This document shows, one piece after another, positions 52,332-61,027 of a stretch of DNA of 64,000 nucleotides. The stretch's first letter is position 1, and every line of letters starts with the position of its first letter. The notes under the pieces are model-generated. The model did not search any database. It was not told the DNA's origin and saw only the letters and a list, made by a program, of their open reading frames with translations. The position numbers and the translations under genes are program-made. The stretch spans positions 50,823 to 114,822 of the forward strand of contig NZ_JNFG01000019.1 in assembly GCF_000729995.1 (NCBI RefSeq), read 5' to 3'. Source of the DNA: Caballeronia sordidicola. GTDB taxonomy: Bacteria > Pseudomonadota > Gammaproteobacteria > Burkholderiales > Burkholderiaceae.

Positions 52332-54011
52332 ATGTATCAATACGATCAGATCGACCAGAAAATCGTCGACGAACGCGTCGCTCAATACAGCGACCAAGTG
52401 CGCCGCCGTTTGTCGGACGAGTTGAGCGAAGAAGAATTCCGGCCGCTGCGCCTGCAGAACGGTCTGTATTTGCAGCGCCACGCGTACATGCACCGCATCG
52501 CGATTCCGTACGGCAACTTGCGCAGCGACCAAATGCGCATGCTCGGCACGATCGCGCGTGAACACGACCGCGGCTACGGCCACTTTTCGACGCGGACCAA
52601 CATCCAGTTCAACTGGATCAAGCTCGAAGAGACACCCGAAATCCTGCGCAAGCTGGCATCGGTGCAAATGCACGGCATTCAAACGTCAGGCAATTGCATC
52701 CGCAATATCACCGCCGATCAATTCGCGGGCGTGGCGCCCGATGAGTTCGTCGATCCGCGTCCTTGGGCCGAAATCCTGCGCCAATGGTCGACTTTTCACC
52801 CCGAGTTCGCATGGCTGCCGCGCAAGTTTAAGATCGCGGTGAACGGCTCGGTGGAAGATCGCGCAGCGGTGCAAGTGCATGATCTGGGCGTTTATCTGAA
52901 GAAGAACGCGGACGGTGAAGTGGTCGCGAGCATTCTCGCGGGCGGTGGCCTGGGTCGTACGCCGATCGTCGGCGCGATCATCAAGGAAGATCTGCCCTGG
53001 CAGCATCTGCTGACGTATTGCGAAGCCGTGTTGCGTGTGTATAACCGCTACGGCCGTCGTGACAATATGTATAAGGCGCGGATCAAGATTCTCGTGAAGG
53101 CGCTGAGCCCCGCGAAATTCTCGCAGCAAGTGGAAGAAGAGTGGGTGCATTTGAAGGACGGTCCTTCTACGCTCACGCAAGAAGAACTCGACCGCGTGTC
53201 GCAGTTCTTCGCACCACCGGCGTATGAGAAGCTGCCGGATACGGATGCGTCATATGAAAAGCATCTCATCGATAGCAAGCCGTTCGCGCGCTGGATCGAA
53301 CGCAACGTGCGGCCGCACAAGGTGCCGGGTTATGCATCGGTGACGTTGTCGCTGAAGCCGACAGGCATTGCGCCGGGCGACGCAACGGACGTGCAGATGG
53401 AAGCAGTCGCCGATCTCGCCGATGAATTCTCGTTCGGTGAAATCCGCGTCTCGCACGAGCAGAACCTGATTCTCGCGAACGTCGAGAAGCGTGATCTGTT
53501 CGCTGTGTGGGAACGTGCAAAGGCGCTGGGTTTCGCGACATCGAATATTGGTTTGCTCACCGACATCATTGCGTGCCCGGGCGGCGATTTCTGCTCTTTG
53601 GCAAATGCGAAGTCGATCCCGATTGCGCAAGCCATTCAAGAGCGTTTCAGCGACCTCGACTATGTGTACGACCTCGGCGACCTGACGCTCAACATCTCGG
53701 GTTGTATCAACGCGTGCGGTCATCATCACATCGGCAACATCGGCGTGCTCGGTGTCGATAAAGACGGCTCGGAGTGGTATCAGGTCACGCTCGGCGGCGA
53801 GCAAAGCTCGGGCGCAACCGGCGCACATCTTGGCCGCGTGATCGGCCCGTCGTTCTCGGCGGAAGAGATGCCGGACGTGGTGTCGCAAGTGATCGATACG
53901 TTCGTCGAGAATCGCATTGAAGGCGAGCGGTTCATCGAGACGTATGGCCGTATCGGCATCGCACCGTTCAAGGAACGCGTGTACGCGTCGCGCCAGCCGG
54001 CGCATGCTTGA
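52332..54011 (+). CDS. cysI: Sulfite reductase hemoprotein (nitrite/sulfite reductase family)
   Basis: A 559-residue enzyme reducing sulfite to sulfide with siroheme and a [4Fe-4S] cluster. The ligands appear as C415-x5-C421 (CPGGDFC) and C458-x3-C462 (CINACGHH). The duplicated ferredoxin-like/hemoprotein halves of the family are evident. There is no adjacent cysJ flavoprotein, so electrons probably come from ferredoxin or another donor. It is first in the cys operon and is followed by DUF934 and cysH. Nitrite reductase is an alternative, but the gene context is sulfur. Confidence 0.93.
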   Translation: MYQYDQIDQKIVDERVAQYSDQVRRRLSDELSEEEFRPLRLQNGLYLQRHAYMHRIAIPYGNLRSDQMRMLGTIAREHDRGYGHFSTRTNIQFNWIKLEETPEILRKLASVQMHGIQTSGNCIRNITADQFAGVAPDEFVDPRPWAEILRQWSTFHPEFAWLPRKFKIAVNGSVEDRAAVQVHDLGVYLKKNADGEVVASILAGGGLGRTPIVGAIIKEDLPWQHLLTYCEAVLRVYNRYGRRDNMYKARIKILVKALSPAKFSQQVEEEWVHLKDGPSTLTQEELDRVSQFFAPPAYEKLPDTDASYEKHLIDSKPFARWIERNVRPHKVPGYASVTLSLKPTGIAPGDATDVQMEAVADLADEFSFGEIRVSHEQNLILANVEKRDLFAVWERAKALGFATSNIGLLTDIIACPGGDFCSLANAKSIPIAQAIQERFSDLDYVYDLGDLTLNISGCINACGHHHIGNIGVLGVDKDGSEWYQVTLGGEQSSGATGAHLGRVIGPSFSAEEMPDVVSQVIDTFVENRIEGERFIETYGRIGIAPFKERVYASRQPAHA

Positions 54012-54031
54012 TCGCTCAAGGAAAAAAGCAC

Positions 54032-54568
54032 ATGGCTTTGATTATCAAGAATCGCGAAGTGGTTGAAGACGACTGGACCGTGGTGCGCGCCACCGAAGAT
54101 GGCACGCTGCCCGCAGTGGATGCATTGCCGGCCAAGGTGCTCGTGCCGTTCACATGGTGGAAAGAGCACAAGAACGCGCTGACATTGGCGCACAAGAAAG
54201 AACTGATCGGCGTGTGGCTTGCCCCGGATGATGAACCCGCGGAACTTGTCGAAGACTTCGACAAGATCGCACTGATCGCCATCGATTTCCCCAAGTTCAG
54301 CGATGGCCGCGGTTTCAGCATCGGACGTTTGCTGCGCGAGCGTTATCAGTGGAAGGGTGAGCTGCGCGCTATTGGCGATGTACTACGCGATCAGTTGCGT
54401 TTTCACGCACGTTGCGGCTTCGACGCGTTCGCCGTTCGCGCCGATAAAGACATTCACGACGCGCTGAACGCGTTCGGCGAATTGAGCATCTCGTATCAGG
54501 GCGCTGTGGACAATCCGGAACCGCTGTTTCGCCGTCGTGAAAAAGCGGCTGTCGGAGCGTCTGCATGA
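54032..54568 (+). CDS. DUF934 family protein
   Basis: A 178-residue protein of the DUF934 family, typically encoded between cysI and cysH in beta- and some gammaproteobacteria. It starts MALIIKNREVVEDDW and has conserved DFPKFSDGRGFSIGRLLRERY near the middle (in short pieces FPKFSDGRG and IGRLLRERY). No cofactor-binding motif is evident. Its fixed position suggests a role in sulfite reduction, for example as a partner of CysI, but this is unproven. Start at 54032 chosen after AAGGA; its stop overlaps cysH (ATGA). Confidence 0.85.
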   Translation: MALIIKNREVVEDDWTVVRATEDGTLPAVDALPAKVLVPFTWWKEHKNALTLAHKKELIGVWLAPDDEPAELVEDFDKIALIAIDFPKFSDGRGFSIGRLLRERYQWKGELRAIGDVLRDQLRFHARCGFDAFAVRADKDIHDALNAFGELSISYQGAVDNPEPLFRRREKAAVGASA

Positions 54569-55296
54569 ATGCCGAACTGCAAGCCAAAGTCGAACGTCTT
54601 GACGCGCTGCTCGATTCCATTGCGCAACGTCATGCGAACGTCAAGCTAGCCAGCAGTCTCGCCGCCGAAGATATGTTGCTCACGCACGCGATTCTTTCGC
54701 GCAGCGTAAAAATCGGCATCTTCTCGCTGAACACCGGCCGTTTGCACGCTGAAACTCTGGGCATGATCGATCGCGTGAAAGAGCGGTATGGCTACGACAT
54801 CGAACAGTTTCATCCGCAGCCGCAAGCGGTGGAAGAGTATGTTCGGGATCACGGTCTGAACGCGTTCTATGAAAGCGTGGATCTGCGTAAAAGCTGTTGT
54901 GGCATTCGTAAAGTCGAACCGCTAAATCGCGCGCTGAAGGAAGTGAGCGCGTGGGTCACGGGGCAGCGACGCGAGCAATCCGTAACGCGCGTAGAGTTGC
55001 ATGAAGAAGAGCAGGACGCACCGCGTGGAATAGCCAAGTTCAATCCGCTCGCGGACTGGACCGAAGCGGATGTCTGGGCTTATTTGAAGGCCTTCGACGT
55101 CCCCGTCAACCCGCTGCATGCGCGCGGTTATCCGAGCATTGGCTGTGAGCCGTGCACGCGCGCCATTCGCCCAGGCGAAGACAGCCGGGCAGGACGCTGG
55201 TGGTGGGAATCGCGGGACACGAAGGAATGCGGCTTGCACGTGACGAATATCAGACTCGTGGAAGACCGCAGCGCAGCGCCAAGTTCGGCGCTCTGA
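54565..55296 (+). CDS. cysH: Adenylyl-sulfate (APS) reductase
   Basis: A 243-residue thioredoxin- or glutaredoxin-dependent reductase. The cluster-binding cysteines C111-C112 and C194-x2-C197 that mark the [4Fe-4S] APS reductase type are present, and the catalytic cysteine is in ECGLH (C222). So it should reduce APS directly rather than PAPS, which fits with no APS kinase (cysC) in the operon and CysN of normal length. It overlaps DUF934 by four bases. Confidence 0.93.
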   Translation: MNAELQAKVERLDALLDSIAQRHANVKLASSLAAEDMLLTHAILSRSVKIGIFSLNTGRLHAETLGMIDRVKERYGYDIEQFHPQPQAVEEYVRDHGLNAFYESVDLRKSCCGIRKVEPLNRALKEVSAWVTGQRREQSVTRVELHEEEQDAPRGIAKFNPLADWTEADVWAYLKAFDVPVNPLHARGYPSIGCEPCTRAIRPGEDSRAGRWWWESRDTKECGLHVTNIRLVEDRSAAPSSAL

Positions 55297-55363
55297 ACGC
55301 ATTGATATTGACGCATGTCGCCGCAAGCTAGGTGTCATGCAAAGCAACCAAGGAACGACGCAT

Positions 55364-56326
55364 ATGAGCAGCACGCTCGATTCAACAGTCAACGCCCCGA
55401 TCGCGAATCGCGGTGACCGGATGGACCACCTCGACTGGCTCGAAGCCGAGTCCATTCATATCCTGCGCGAACTCGTGGCCGAGTGCAGCAAGCCTGCTTT
55501 GCTGTTCTCCGGCGGCAAGGATTCGGTCGTCGTGCTGCATCTCGCGTTGAAGGCATTTGGCCTGGGCTCGGGTCGCAAGACCGTGCTGCCGTTCCCGCTG
55601 GTTCATATCGATACCGGTCATAACTTTAGCGAAGTGATCGACTTCCGCGATCGCCGTGCCGCTGAAATTGGTGCGGAACTCGTGGTGGGTCATGTCGAAG
55701 ATTCGATCAAGAAAGGCACCGTGCGCCTGCGTCGCGAAACCGATTCGCGTAATGCTGCGCAAGCAGTGACGTTGCTCGAAACCATCGAAGAATACGGTTA
55801 TACGGCGTTGATCGGCGGCGCGCGTCGCGATGAGGAAAAGGCCCGTGCGAAAGAGCGCATCTTCTCTTTCCGCGATGAGTTCGGCCAGTGGGATCCGAAA
55901 GCGCAACGCCCCGAATTGTGGAGCATCTATAACGCGCGCCTGCATAACGGCGAGCACTTGCGCGTGTTCCCGATTTCGAACTGGACTGAACTGGATATTT
56001 GGCAATACATCGGCCGTGAGAAGCTTGAACTGCCGTCCATTTACTACGCGCACGATCGCGAGATCATCCGCCGCAATGGCTTGCTCGTGCCGCTGACGCC
56101 GATCACACCGTTGCAGGAAGGCGAAGTGTCGGAAGTGGCGCAAGTGCGTTTCCGGACCGTCGGTGACATCAGTTGCACGTGCCCCGTTGCCAGCGATGCC
56201 GACGATGTCGAGAAGATCATCGCTGAAACGGCCGTGACGGAAATCACCGAGCGCGGCGCCACGCGCATGGACGATCAAGCGTCCGAAGCCGCAATGGAAA
56301 CCCGCAAGAAACAAGGTTATTTCTAA
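55364..56326 (+). CDS. cysD: Sulfate adenylyltransferase subunit 2 (ATP sulfurylase, catalytic)
   Basis: A 320-residue PP-loop ATP sulfurylase subunit that makes APS from sulfate and ATP. The PP-loop is SGGKDSVVVLHLALKAF, with later motifs FPLVHIDTGHNF and RIFSFRDEFGQWDPK (short pieces). It works with the GTPase CysN. Start at 55364 after AAGGAA; nine further codons are open upstream. The end DQASEAAMETRKKQGYF is typical. Confidence 0.96.
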   Translation: MSSTLDSTVNAPIANRGDRMDHLDWLEAESIHILRELVAECSKPALLFSGGKDSVVVLHLALKAFGLGSGRKTVLPFPLVHIDTGHNFSEVIDFRDRRAAEIGAELVVGHVEDSIKKGTVRLRRETDSRNAAQAVTLLETIEEYGYTALIGGARRDEEKARAKERIFSFRDEFGQWDPKAQRPELWSIYNARLHNGEHLRVFPISNWTELDIWQYIGREKLELPSIYYAHDREIIRRNGLLVPLTPITPLQEGEVSEVAQVRFRTVGDISCTCPVASDADDVEKIIAETAVTEITERGATRMDDQASEAAMETRKKQGYF

Positions 56327-56360
56327 GCATCACGCCGCAAACAAGGAACAGGGAAACATC

Positions 56361-57683
56361 ATGAGTATTCATCAACCCGAAGACCTCGGCGTGTTGCGTT
56401 TCATCACGGCAGGCAGTGTGGACGACGGCAAGAGCACGTTGATCGGCCGCCTGCTGTTCGATAGCAAGGCCGTGTTGTCGGATCAGTTGTCCGCGTTGTC
56501 GCGGGCGAAGAATAAGCGCACTGTTGGCGATGAAATCGATTTGTCGCTGCTGACCGATGGTCTTGAAGCTGAGCGTGAGCAGGGCATTACGATCGACGTT
56601 GCATACCGCTATTTCGCGACTGCGAAGCGCAAGTTCATCATCGCCGATACCCCCGGCCACGAGCAGTACACGCGCAACATGGTGACGGGTGCATCGACGG
56701 CACATGCCGCGATCATTCTCGTCGACGCAACGCGCGTGACGTTCAAGGATGGCGTCGCGCAACTGTTGCCGCAGACGGTGCGCCATAGCGCGATCGTCAA
56801 GTTGCTTGGGCTGCAGCATGTGATCGTCGCGATCAACAAGATGGACCTGATCGAGTTCAGCGAGTCGCGCTTCAACGAGATCCGTGATGCGTATGTCGAA
56901 CTCGCGCGCCGGCTGGGGATTGCCGATGTGCGCTTCGTGCCGGTGTCGGCGTTGAAGGGCGATAACATCGTAACCGCCAGCGAGCGCATGCCGTGGTATG
57001 CGGGCGAGCCGCTGCTTGATCTGCTCGAAGCTTTGCCGGTTGCGCAGCCTGTCGATCAGGCGCTGCGTTTCCCGGTGCAATGGGTCGCACGCCAGGATGG
57101 TAGCCAGGCCGACGATTTCCGCGGCTACATGGGCCGTGTTGAGTCTGGTGAAGTGAAACTGGGCGACACGATCACCGTGCTGCCGGCCAATCGCGATGCA
57201 ACCGTTGCCGAGATCATCGCGCCGGTTCCGGGCGGCGTGGCGCAAGTGGATCGTGCGTTCGCGGGCCAGACGGTGACCATTCGCCTGACGGAAGATGTGG
57301 ATGTGTCGCGCGGTGATACTTTCGTGCCGCGTAACACAAGCGGCACGAAGATCGAGCCGGCGAAGAAGCTGGACGCGGACCTCTGCTGGTTCGATGAAGA
57401 ACCGCTCTCGCCGCAGCGCAAGTACTTGCTGAAGCAGACCACGAACACGGTGTTCGCGCGGATTGGCGCGATCAAGGAAGTCCTCGACGTGCATACGCTG
57501 CTGCATTCGGTGGACCGCCATAACCTGACGATGAACGACATCGGTCGCGTGGCGCTGACGCTGCAAAAGCCGATCGTCTGCGATGCCTACGACACGCATC
57601 AGGGCACGGGCGCGTTTGTTCTTATCGATGAAGCGACGCATCACACGGTTGCGGCCGGGATGATTCGCGCGTATTCAGCCTGA
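56361..57683 (+). CDS. cysN: Sulfate adenylyltransferase subunit 1 (GTPase)
   Basis: A 440-residue EF-Tu-like GTPase that couples GTP hydrolysis to APS formation by CysD. G1 is GSVDDGKST, G3 DTPGHEQYT, G4 NKMD. It lacks a fused CysC (APS kinase) domain, consistent with the APS-type CysH. CysN ends two bases before a TTG and nine bases before the ATG of cobA. Confidence 0.96.
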   Translation: MSIHQPEDLGVLRFITAGSVDDGKSTLIGRLLFDSKAVLSDQLSALSRAKNKRTVGDEIDLSLLTDGLEAEREQGITIDVAYRYFATAKRKFIIADTPGHEQYTRNMVTGASTAHAAIILVDATRVTFKDGVAQLLPQTVRHSAIVKLLGLQHVIVAINKMDLIEFSESRFNEIRDAYVELARRLGIADVRFVPVSALKGDNIVTASERMPWYAGEPLLDLLEALPVAQPVDQALRFPVQWVARQDGSQADDFRGYMGRVESGEVKLGDTITVLPANRDATVAEIIAPVPGGVAQVDRAFAGQTVTIRLTEDVDVSRGDTFVPRNTSGTKIEPAKKLDADLCWFDEEPLSPQRKYLLKQTTNTVFARIGAIKEVLDVHTLLHSVDRHNLTMNDIGRVALTLQKPIVCDAYDTHQGTGAFVLIDEATHHTVAAGMIRAYSA

Positions 57684-57692
57684 GAATTGACT

Positions 57693-58451
57693 ATGGGTAA
57701 GGTGTATTTGATCGGCGCGGGGCCGGGGGCTGCCGACCTGATTACGGTTCGTGGCGCCCGGTTGTTGAGCCAGGCGAATGTGGTTTTGCATGACGCATTG
57801 ATCGAGCCGGCCATGCTCGATTACGCGCCCGAAGCGCGCAAGATCGCGGTCGGCAAGCGTTGCGGACAGCGCTCGACCGCGCAGCATTTCATCAACAAGC
57901 AGATCGTCGATGCCGCCCGCGAACATGATGTCGTCGTGCGTTTGAAGGGCGGAGACCCCATGCTGTTCGGCCGCGCCGACGAAGAAATGCGCGCGCTCGA
58001 AGCGGCGGGTATTGAGTACGAAGTGGTGCCGGGGATTACGGCTGCATTGGCGAGCGCCGCGACGCTGAAGCGCTCGCTGACCTTGCGCGGGGTCGCGCGT
58101 AGTGTTGCCCTGGCGACCTACAGCCGTGCCCCTGACAGCGATGAAATCCGCCAGCAGGCGAGTGCGGATTCGCTCGTGTTCTACATGGGCCGCGACAGCG
58201 CGCCGGAGATTGCGCAGCAGCTTATCGATGCAGGGCGGCCAGCGTCGACGCCGGTTGCCATCGTCGAGGCGTGCAGTACCGAACGTGAGCGTTCGTTGAC
58301 GCTGACGCTGGGCGAAATGGCGATTGGTGATGCGCAGAACTGGCTCGACGCATCGCAGCCGAGTTTGTTGATGATCGGTGAGGCGTTTGCGGAGCGGTCG
58401 GTGTTGGTCCCCGTGCAAAGCGCGGATGCGGCATTGCAGGCTGCGGCCTGA
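57693..58451 (+). CDS. cobA: Uroporphyrinogen-III C-methyltransferase
   Basis: A 252-residue SAM-dependent methylase that makes precorrin-2, the precursor of siroheme for CysI. Motifs VYLIGAGPGAADLITVRGARLL (start), VVRLKGGDPMLFGR and VPGITAALASAA mark the family. It is the single-domain CobA rather than the trifunctional CysG. The ATG at 57693 is preferred to the TTG at 57687. It is the last gene of the operon before a strong terminator. Confidence 0.93.
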   Translation: MGKVYLIGAGPGAADLITVRGARLLSQANVVLHDALIEPAMLDYAPEARKIAVGKRCGQRSTAQHFINKQIVDAAREHDVVVRLKGGDPMLFGRADEEMRALEAAGIEYEVVPGITAALASAATLKRSLTLRGVARSVALATYSRAPDSDEIRQQASADSLVFYMGRDSAPEIAQQLIDAGRPASTPVAIVEACSTERERSLTLTLGEMAIGDAQNWLDASQPSLLMIGEAFAERSVLVPVQSADAALQAAA

Positions 58452-58534
58452 TTTAGGCTGACGTTGACGCGGCGAAACCGCGCCGCTGCGCGTGGAGTTC
58501 TTCGGCTTAACGTCCGTTGCGATTCGTCGTCTGA

Positions 58535-58571
58535 AAAGCCCCGTGGGTCATAGACCCACGGGGCTTTCTTA
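58535..58571 (+). terminator. Strong intrinsic terminator after cobA
   Basis: AAAGCCCCGTGGGTC (58535-58549), 3-base loop, GACCCACGGGGCTTT (58553-58567), then CTT. A near-perfect 15-bp stem; it also faces the end of hipA on the other strand. Confidence 0.9.
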
Positions 58572-58641
58572 CACCTGTGCCGGTTTCTTGATGCCCGCAC
58601 AATTAGGTTCTGCACCGTCCCGTCCCGCAAGCGTTGAAGAA

Positions 58642-59946
58642 CTATGCCTTCTCCACTTCACGCAGCCCAATGGCCTGCGGCTTGCGGAATGCAGAGGCGA
58701 TCTTGTCGCACTCGGCCCGGGGAACGCCGACCTCCTCGAAGTAAATCCGCCACTCCCTCACAACAGCCGACAAATGCTGGATGATTTCGACGGCCGCGTG
58801 CTTGAGCAGACCGAATCGCCCCGCCGCGGAGAGCGCATTGTCGAGCGTCGCCAGTCGGCCCATTGCCGGACCTACGCCCAGCACGAGGAAGCGCTCGGTG
58901 CCGACTTGCGGCTTCGGTACGACGTCGTAAAGATCGCTGAGGCGCCAACCCTTGTTTGCTCCGTCCCACACAAATGCATGATTGCGAAGATGGTCGTCGT
59001 CGTTCGTCACCAGGATGTTGAAGACCATTCGCTTGAACAACTCGACCTTGTCGGCCGCCACAAAGCCCGTCGCGCCGCGTTCACCAAGCAGGTCCGCCAA
59101 GTCCGTGTAATTGGCCGATGCGGTATCGCTCTCATGCATCTTGAGCATGGTCAGCGCGCTCACGACGTGGCGTTTGCCGAATGCGCCTCCGGACAACGGC
59201 ATGCGGTCAAATCGTTCGATCAACATGACATCCCGCCCGTCGGCCAAGTGAACGGGCTTGGTGGCAGGAACGCGCATACCGCACTCGCGGGCGAGTTCAA
59301 GCGTGGCGCGCTCCACAACAGGAACGTTGAACCCGTCCCGGGCGACGGGAAATTTGGCAACCCATTGCCGCCCATTGTCCAGCAGCACGGCTTTGGGCCG
59401 CGCGCCTCCGAAAGTTGCGCCGACGCTAAAGAGTAACTGCAGCTTTTTCGGTACCGGTTTGCCCTCCTGGATCATGGCTGCTGCGTCGAGCAGATAGGAG
59501 AGCTCTTTTGCATCCGGTAACTTGCCGGGTTCCGCGGGGGCGGTGGGGGAGTCCCTGAAATCCAGCGCGCCGGTCCGGTGCGGGCCCGCATGAGCCAGAT
59601 ATTCAGTTTCGGGCAAACCATCAGGCGCCGCCCTCAACATATTCTCGATCACGCGCCGTCCCCAAGAATCCGGGGCAGCATCACGAATTGCGCCAAATAG
59701 CGCTAATCCGGCAGGTGGCTGAAATACCGCTTCTTTGGACCGCTTCGCCTCGTCCAGAGGCATGCTGACCGGATCCACGGCTGCGGCGTTTGCACGCTGC
59801 AGGTACTTGTTGCCGTAGACGAAAGTCGACCCGACGGGCTTGATGCCTTCTTCGAGTAGTTCGAGCTTGCCGGCAGGAACCGCTTCGGCTGCACCTTCGA
59901 GGGAGATGAAGACGTATTTGCTCCATGTCGTCGTATTAAAAATCAT
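58642..59946 (-). CDS. hipA: HipA-family serine/threonine kinase toxin
   Basis: A 434-residue HipA. Residues 1-130 form the N-terminal domain; a Ser/Gly-rich loop SVGATFGGARPK (174-185) corresponds to the region holding the autophosphorylated serine. The catalytic loop is NDDDHLRN (315-322) and the metal-binding aspartate lies in LSDLYDV (336-342). E. coli HipA phosphorylates glutamyl-tRNA synthetase to induce growth arrest; substrates vary across the family. The start at 59946 overlaps hipB by 11 bases, giving translational coupling. The pair lies between cobA and the chelatase gene. Confidence 0.9.
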   Translation of the reverse strand: MIFNTTTWSKYVFISLEGAAEAVPAGKLELLEEGIKPVGSTFVYGNKYLQRANAAAVDPVSMPLDEAKRSKEAVFQPPAGLALFGAIRDAAPDSWGRRVIENMLRAAPDGLPETEYLAHAGPHRTGALDFRDSPTAPAEPGKLPDAKELSYLLDAAAMIQEGKPVPKKLQLLFSVGATFGGARPKAVLLDNGRQWVAKFPVARDGFNVPVVERATLELARECGMRVPATKPVHLADGRDVMLIERFDRMPLSGGAFGKRHVVSALTMLKMHESDTASANYTDLADLLGERGATGFVAADKVELFKRMVFNILVTNDDDHLRNHAFVWDGANKGWRLSDLYDVVPKPQVGTERFLVLGVGPAMGRLATLDNALSAAGRFGLLKHAAVEIIQHLSAVVREWRIYFEEVGVPRAECDKIASAFRKPQAIGLREVEKA

Positions 59947-60277
59947 ATTCGCCTGTCTTCGAAGCGGTCTTGCGGGGACGCACACGAGATTCCGTCTTGC
60001 GTCGCGCTTCGCCTACCACGTCGTTTTGCGGATTCGCGAGCGGCTGGAGCAATCCGAGAAGGCCGGCACGTTCGAACGCGTGCAGCCACGACGAGAAGCT
60101 GACCGAAACATCGCCGTTTTCTATGCGTATCAGGGTGCTCGGGCTGATGTTGGCTCGCTCGGAAAAATCCTTCCGGGTCATGTTGCGCGCGATGCGGGCA
60201 GCGGCGACCGCGCGTCCCAGCCCCGTGGCTTGATAACCAAGTTCTGGCGAAGAAAAATCCTTGTTGTTGCGCTTCAT
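59936..60277 (-). CDS. hipB: HipB-like antitoxin (XRE-family HTH)
   Basis: A 113-residue protein with a lambda-repressor-type HTH at about 20-75 (MTRKDFSERANISPSTLIRIENGD) and a basic tail (RRKTESRVRPRKTASK). It should bind and inhibit HipA and repress its own promoter through the duplicated inverted repeats upstream. The start is uncertain: ATG at 60277 is used here, but a GTG at 60304 is also in frame and lies inside operator A. Neither has a clear ribosome site. Confidence 0.85.
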   Translation of the reverse strand: MKRNNKDFSSPELGYQATGLGRAVAAARIARNMTRKDFSERANISPSTLIRIENGDVSVSFSSWLHAFERAGLLGLLQPLANPQNDVVGEARRKTESRVRPRKTASKTGEYDF

Positions 60278-60284
60278 TTGGTCG

Positions 60285-60320
60285 TATCTGACATATAAAC
60301 CCACTTAATTGGTCAGTATA
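60285..60320. promoter_or_regulatory. HipB operator-like inverted repeat A
   Basis: TATCTGAC (60285-60292) and GTCAGTATA (60312-60320) form an imperfect dyad just upstream of the chosen hipB start. The same half-sites occur in repeat B about 80 bases upstream, so both probably bind HipB. Confidence 0.55.
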
Positions 60321-60366
60321 GACAAAATTCGCAGATCGTCAATGTTTCGGAATAGCAAAATTATCC

Positions 60367-60403
60367 ATATCTGATCAAATAACCTACTTAATTATTCAGA
60401 TAT
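60367..60403. promoter_or_regulatory. HipB operator-like inverted repeat B
   Basis: ATATCTGA (60367-60374) and TCAGATAT (60396-60403) form a perfect 8-bp dyad. The shared core ACTTAATT occurs between the arms in both A and B. Confidence 0.6.
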
Positions 60404-60617
60404 GACTATTTTTGGCTATTTAAAAGACGTTTGATCGGTGAAATGTCCACATCGGCGTTTGCCGAAGCTCATCCTGCGGCCGTCTTGTGGGAGCAGGCGC
60501 AGCGGCGTCGGCCAAGACAATCCCTCGGACAAGACAATGCCCCGGAAGTCCATGACTCGCGGGGCAGAGTGGAACACGGTCGTGCTTTCGTCAGCACATC
60601 AGTGCGAGGCGATACAC
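60404..60617. other. Gene-free region upstream of hipB and downstream of the chelatase gene
   Basis: About 210 bases. The stretch next to hipB is AT-rich and may hold its promoter; the rest is GC-rich with only spurious frames. I see no gene. Confidence 0.5.
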
Positions 60618-60986
60618 CTATTCAATCTGCCGAATGCAATATTGCGCGACCGCATCCAGCACCGAGTCGTCTTCACCGACCGCTGTTGCACAGTGAATGG
60701 TCAGCGATGGAAACATCACCCGGCATCGATCCAGCAATTCAGGCAGGTCGCGTCGTATATGGCCGCCCTGGCCGAAGAACACGGGCACGACGGTGAGCGC
60801 ATCGCATCCATCCGCCGCCAGGCGTTCGATAGCCGTGGGTAAATCGGGGGTCATCAGTTCAAGAAACGCCAGCGATACAGGCACGCTGCGCATTGCGCGC
60901 AGCTTCGTGGCGAGCCGTTCGAAAGGCTCGGCCCAGCGTGGATCGCGTGCGCCGTGGCCAAACAAGATCATGCCGTGCTTGCTCAT
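60618..60986 (-). CDS. cbiX: Sirohydrochlorin chelatase-like CbiX protein (short form)
   Basis: A 122-residue short CbiX/SirB-type chelatase. LFGHGARDPRW near the N-terminus carries the metal-binding histidine and VPVFFGQGGHIRRDLP the second. It inserts Fe2+ (or Co2+) into sirohydrochlorin; with CobA upstream in the cys operon it could supply siroheme to CysI. The short form normally acts as a homodimer. GGAGA precedes the ATG at 60986; 20 codons upstream are open but overlap the spacer from lptG. It follows lptG by 41 bases on the same strand. Confidence 0.87.
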   Translation of the reverse strand: MSKHGMILFGHGARDPRWAEPFERLATKLRAMRSVPVSLAFLELMTPDLPTAIERLAADGCDALTVVPVFFGQGGHIRRDLPELLDRCRVMFPSLTIHCATAVGEDDSVLDAVAQYCIRQIE

Positions 60987-61027
60987 CGCGTTCTCCGCTG
61001 TCTTCAAAGCCCCGACGCATGAAGCCC

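Noticed and set aside
60431..60842. Two overlapping plus-strand frames near the chelatase gene
   Set aside because: Low-complexity translations without a ribosome site, mostly antisense to cbiX.
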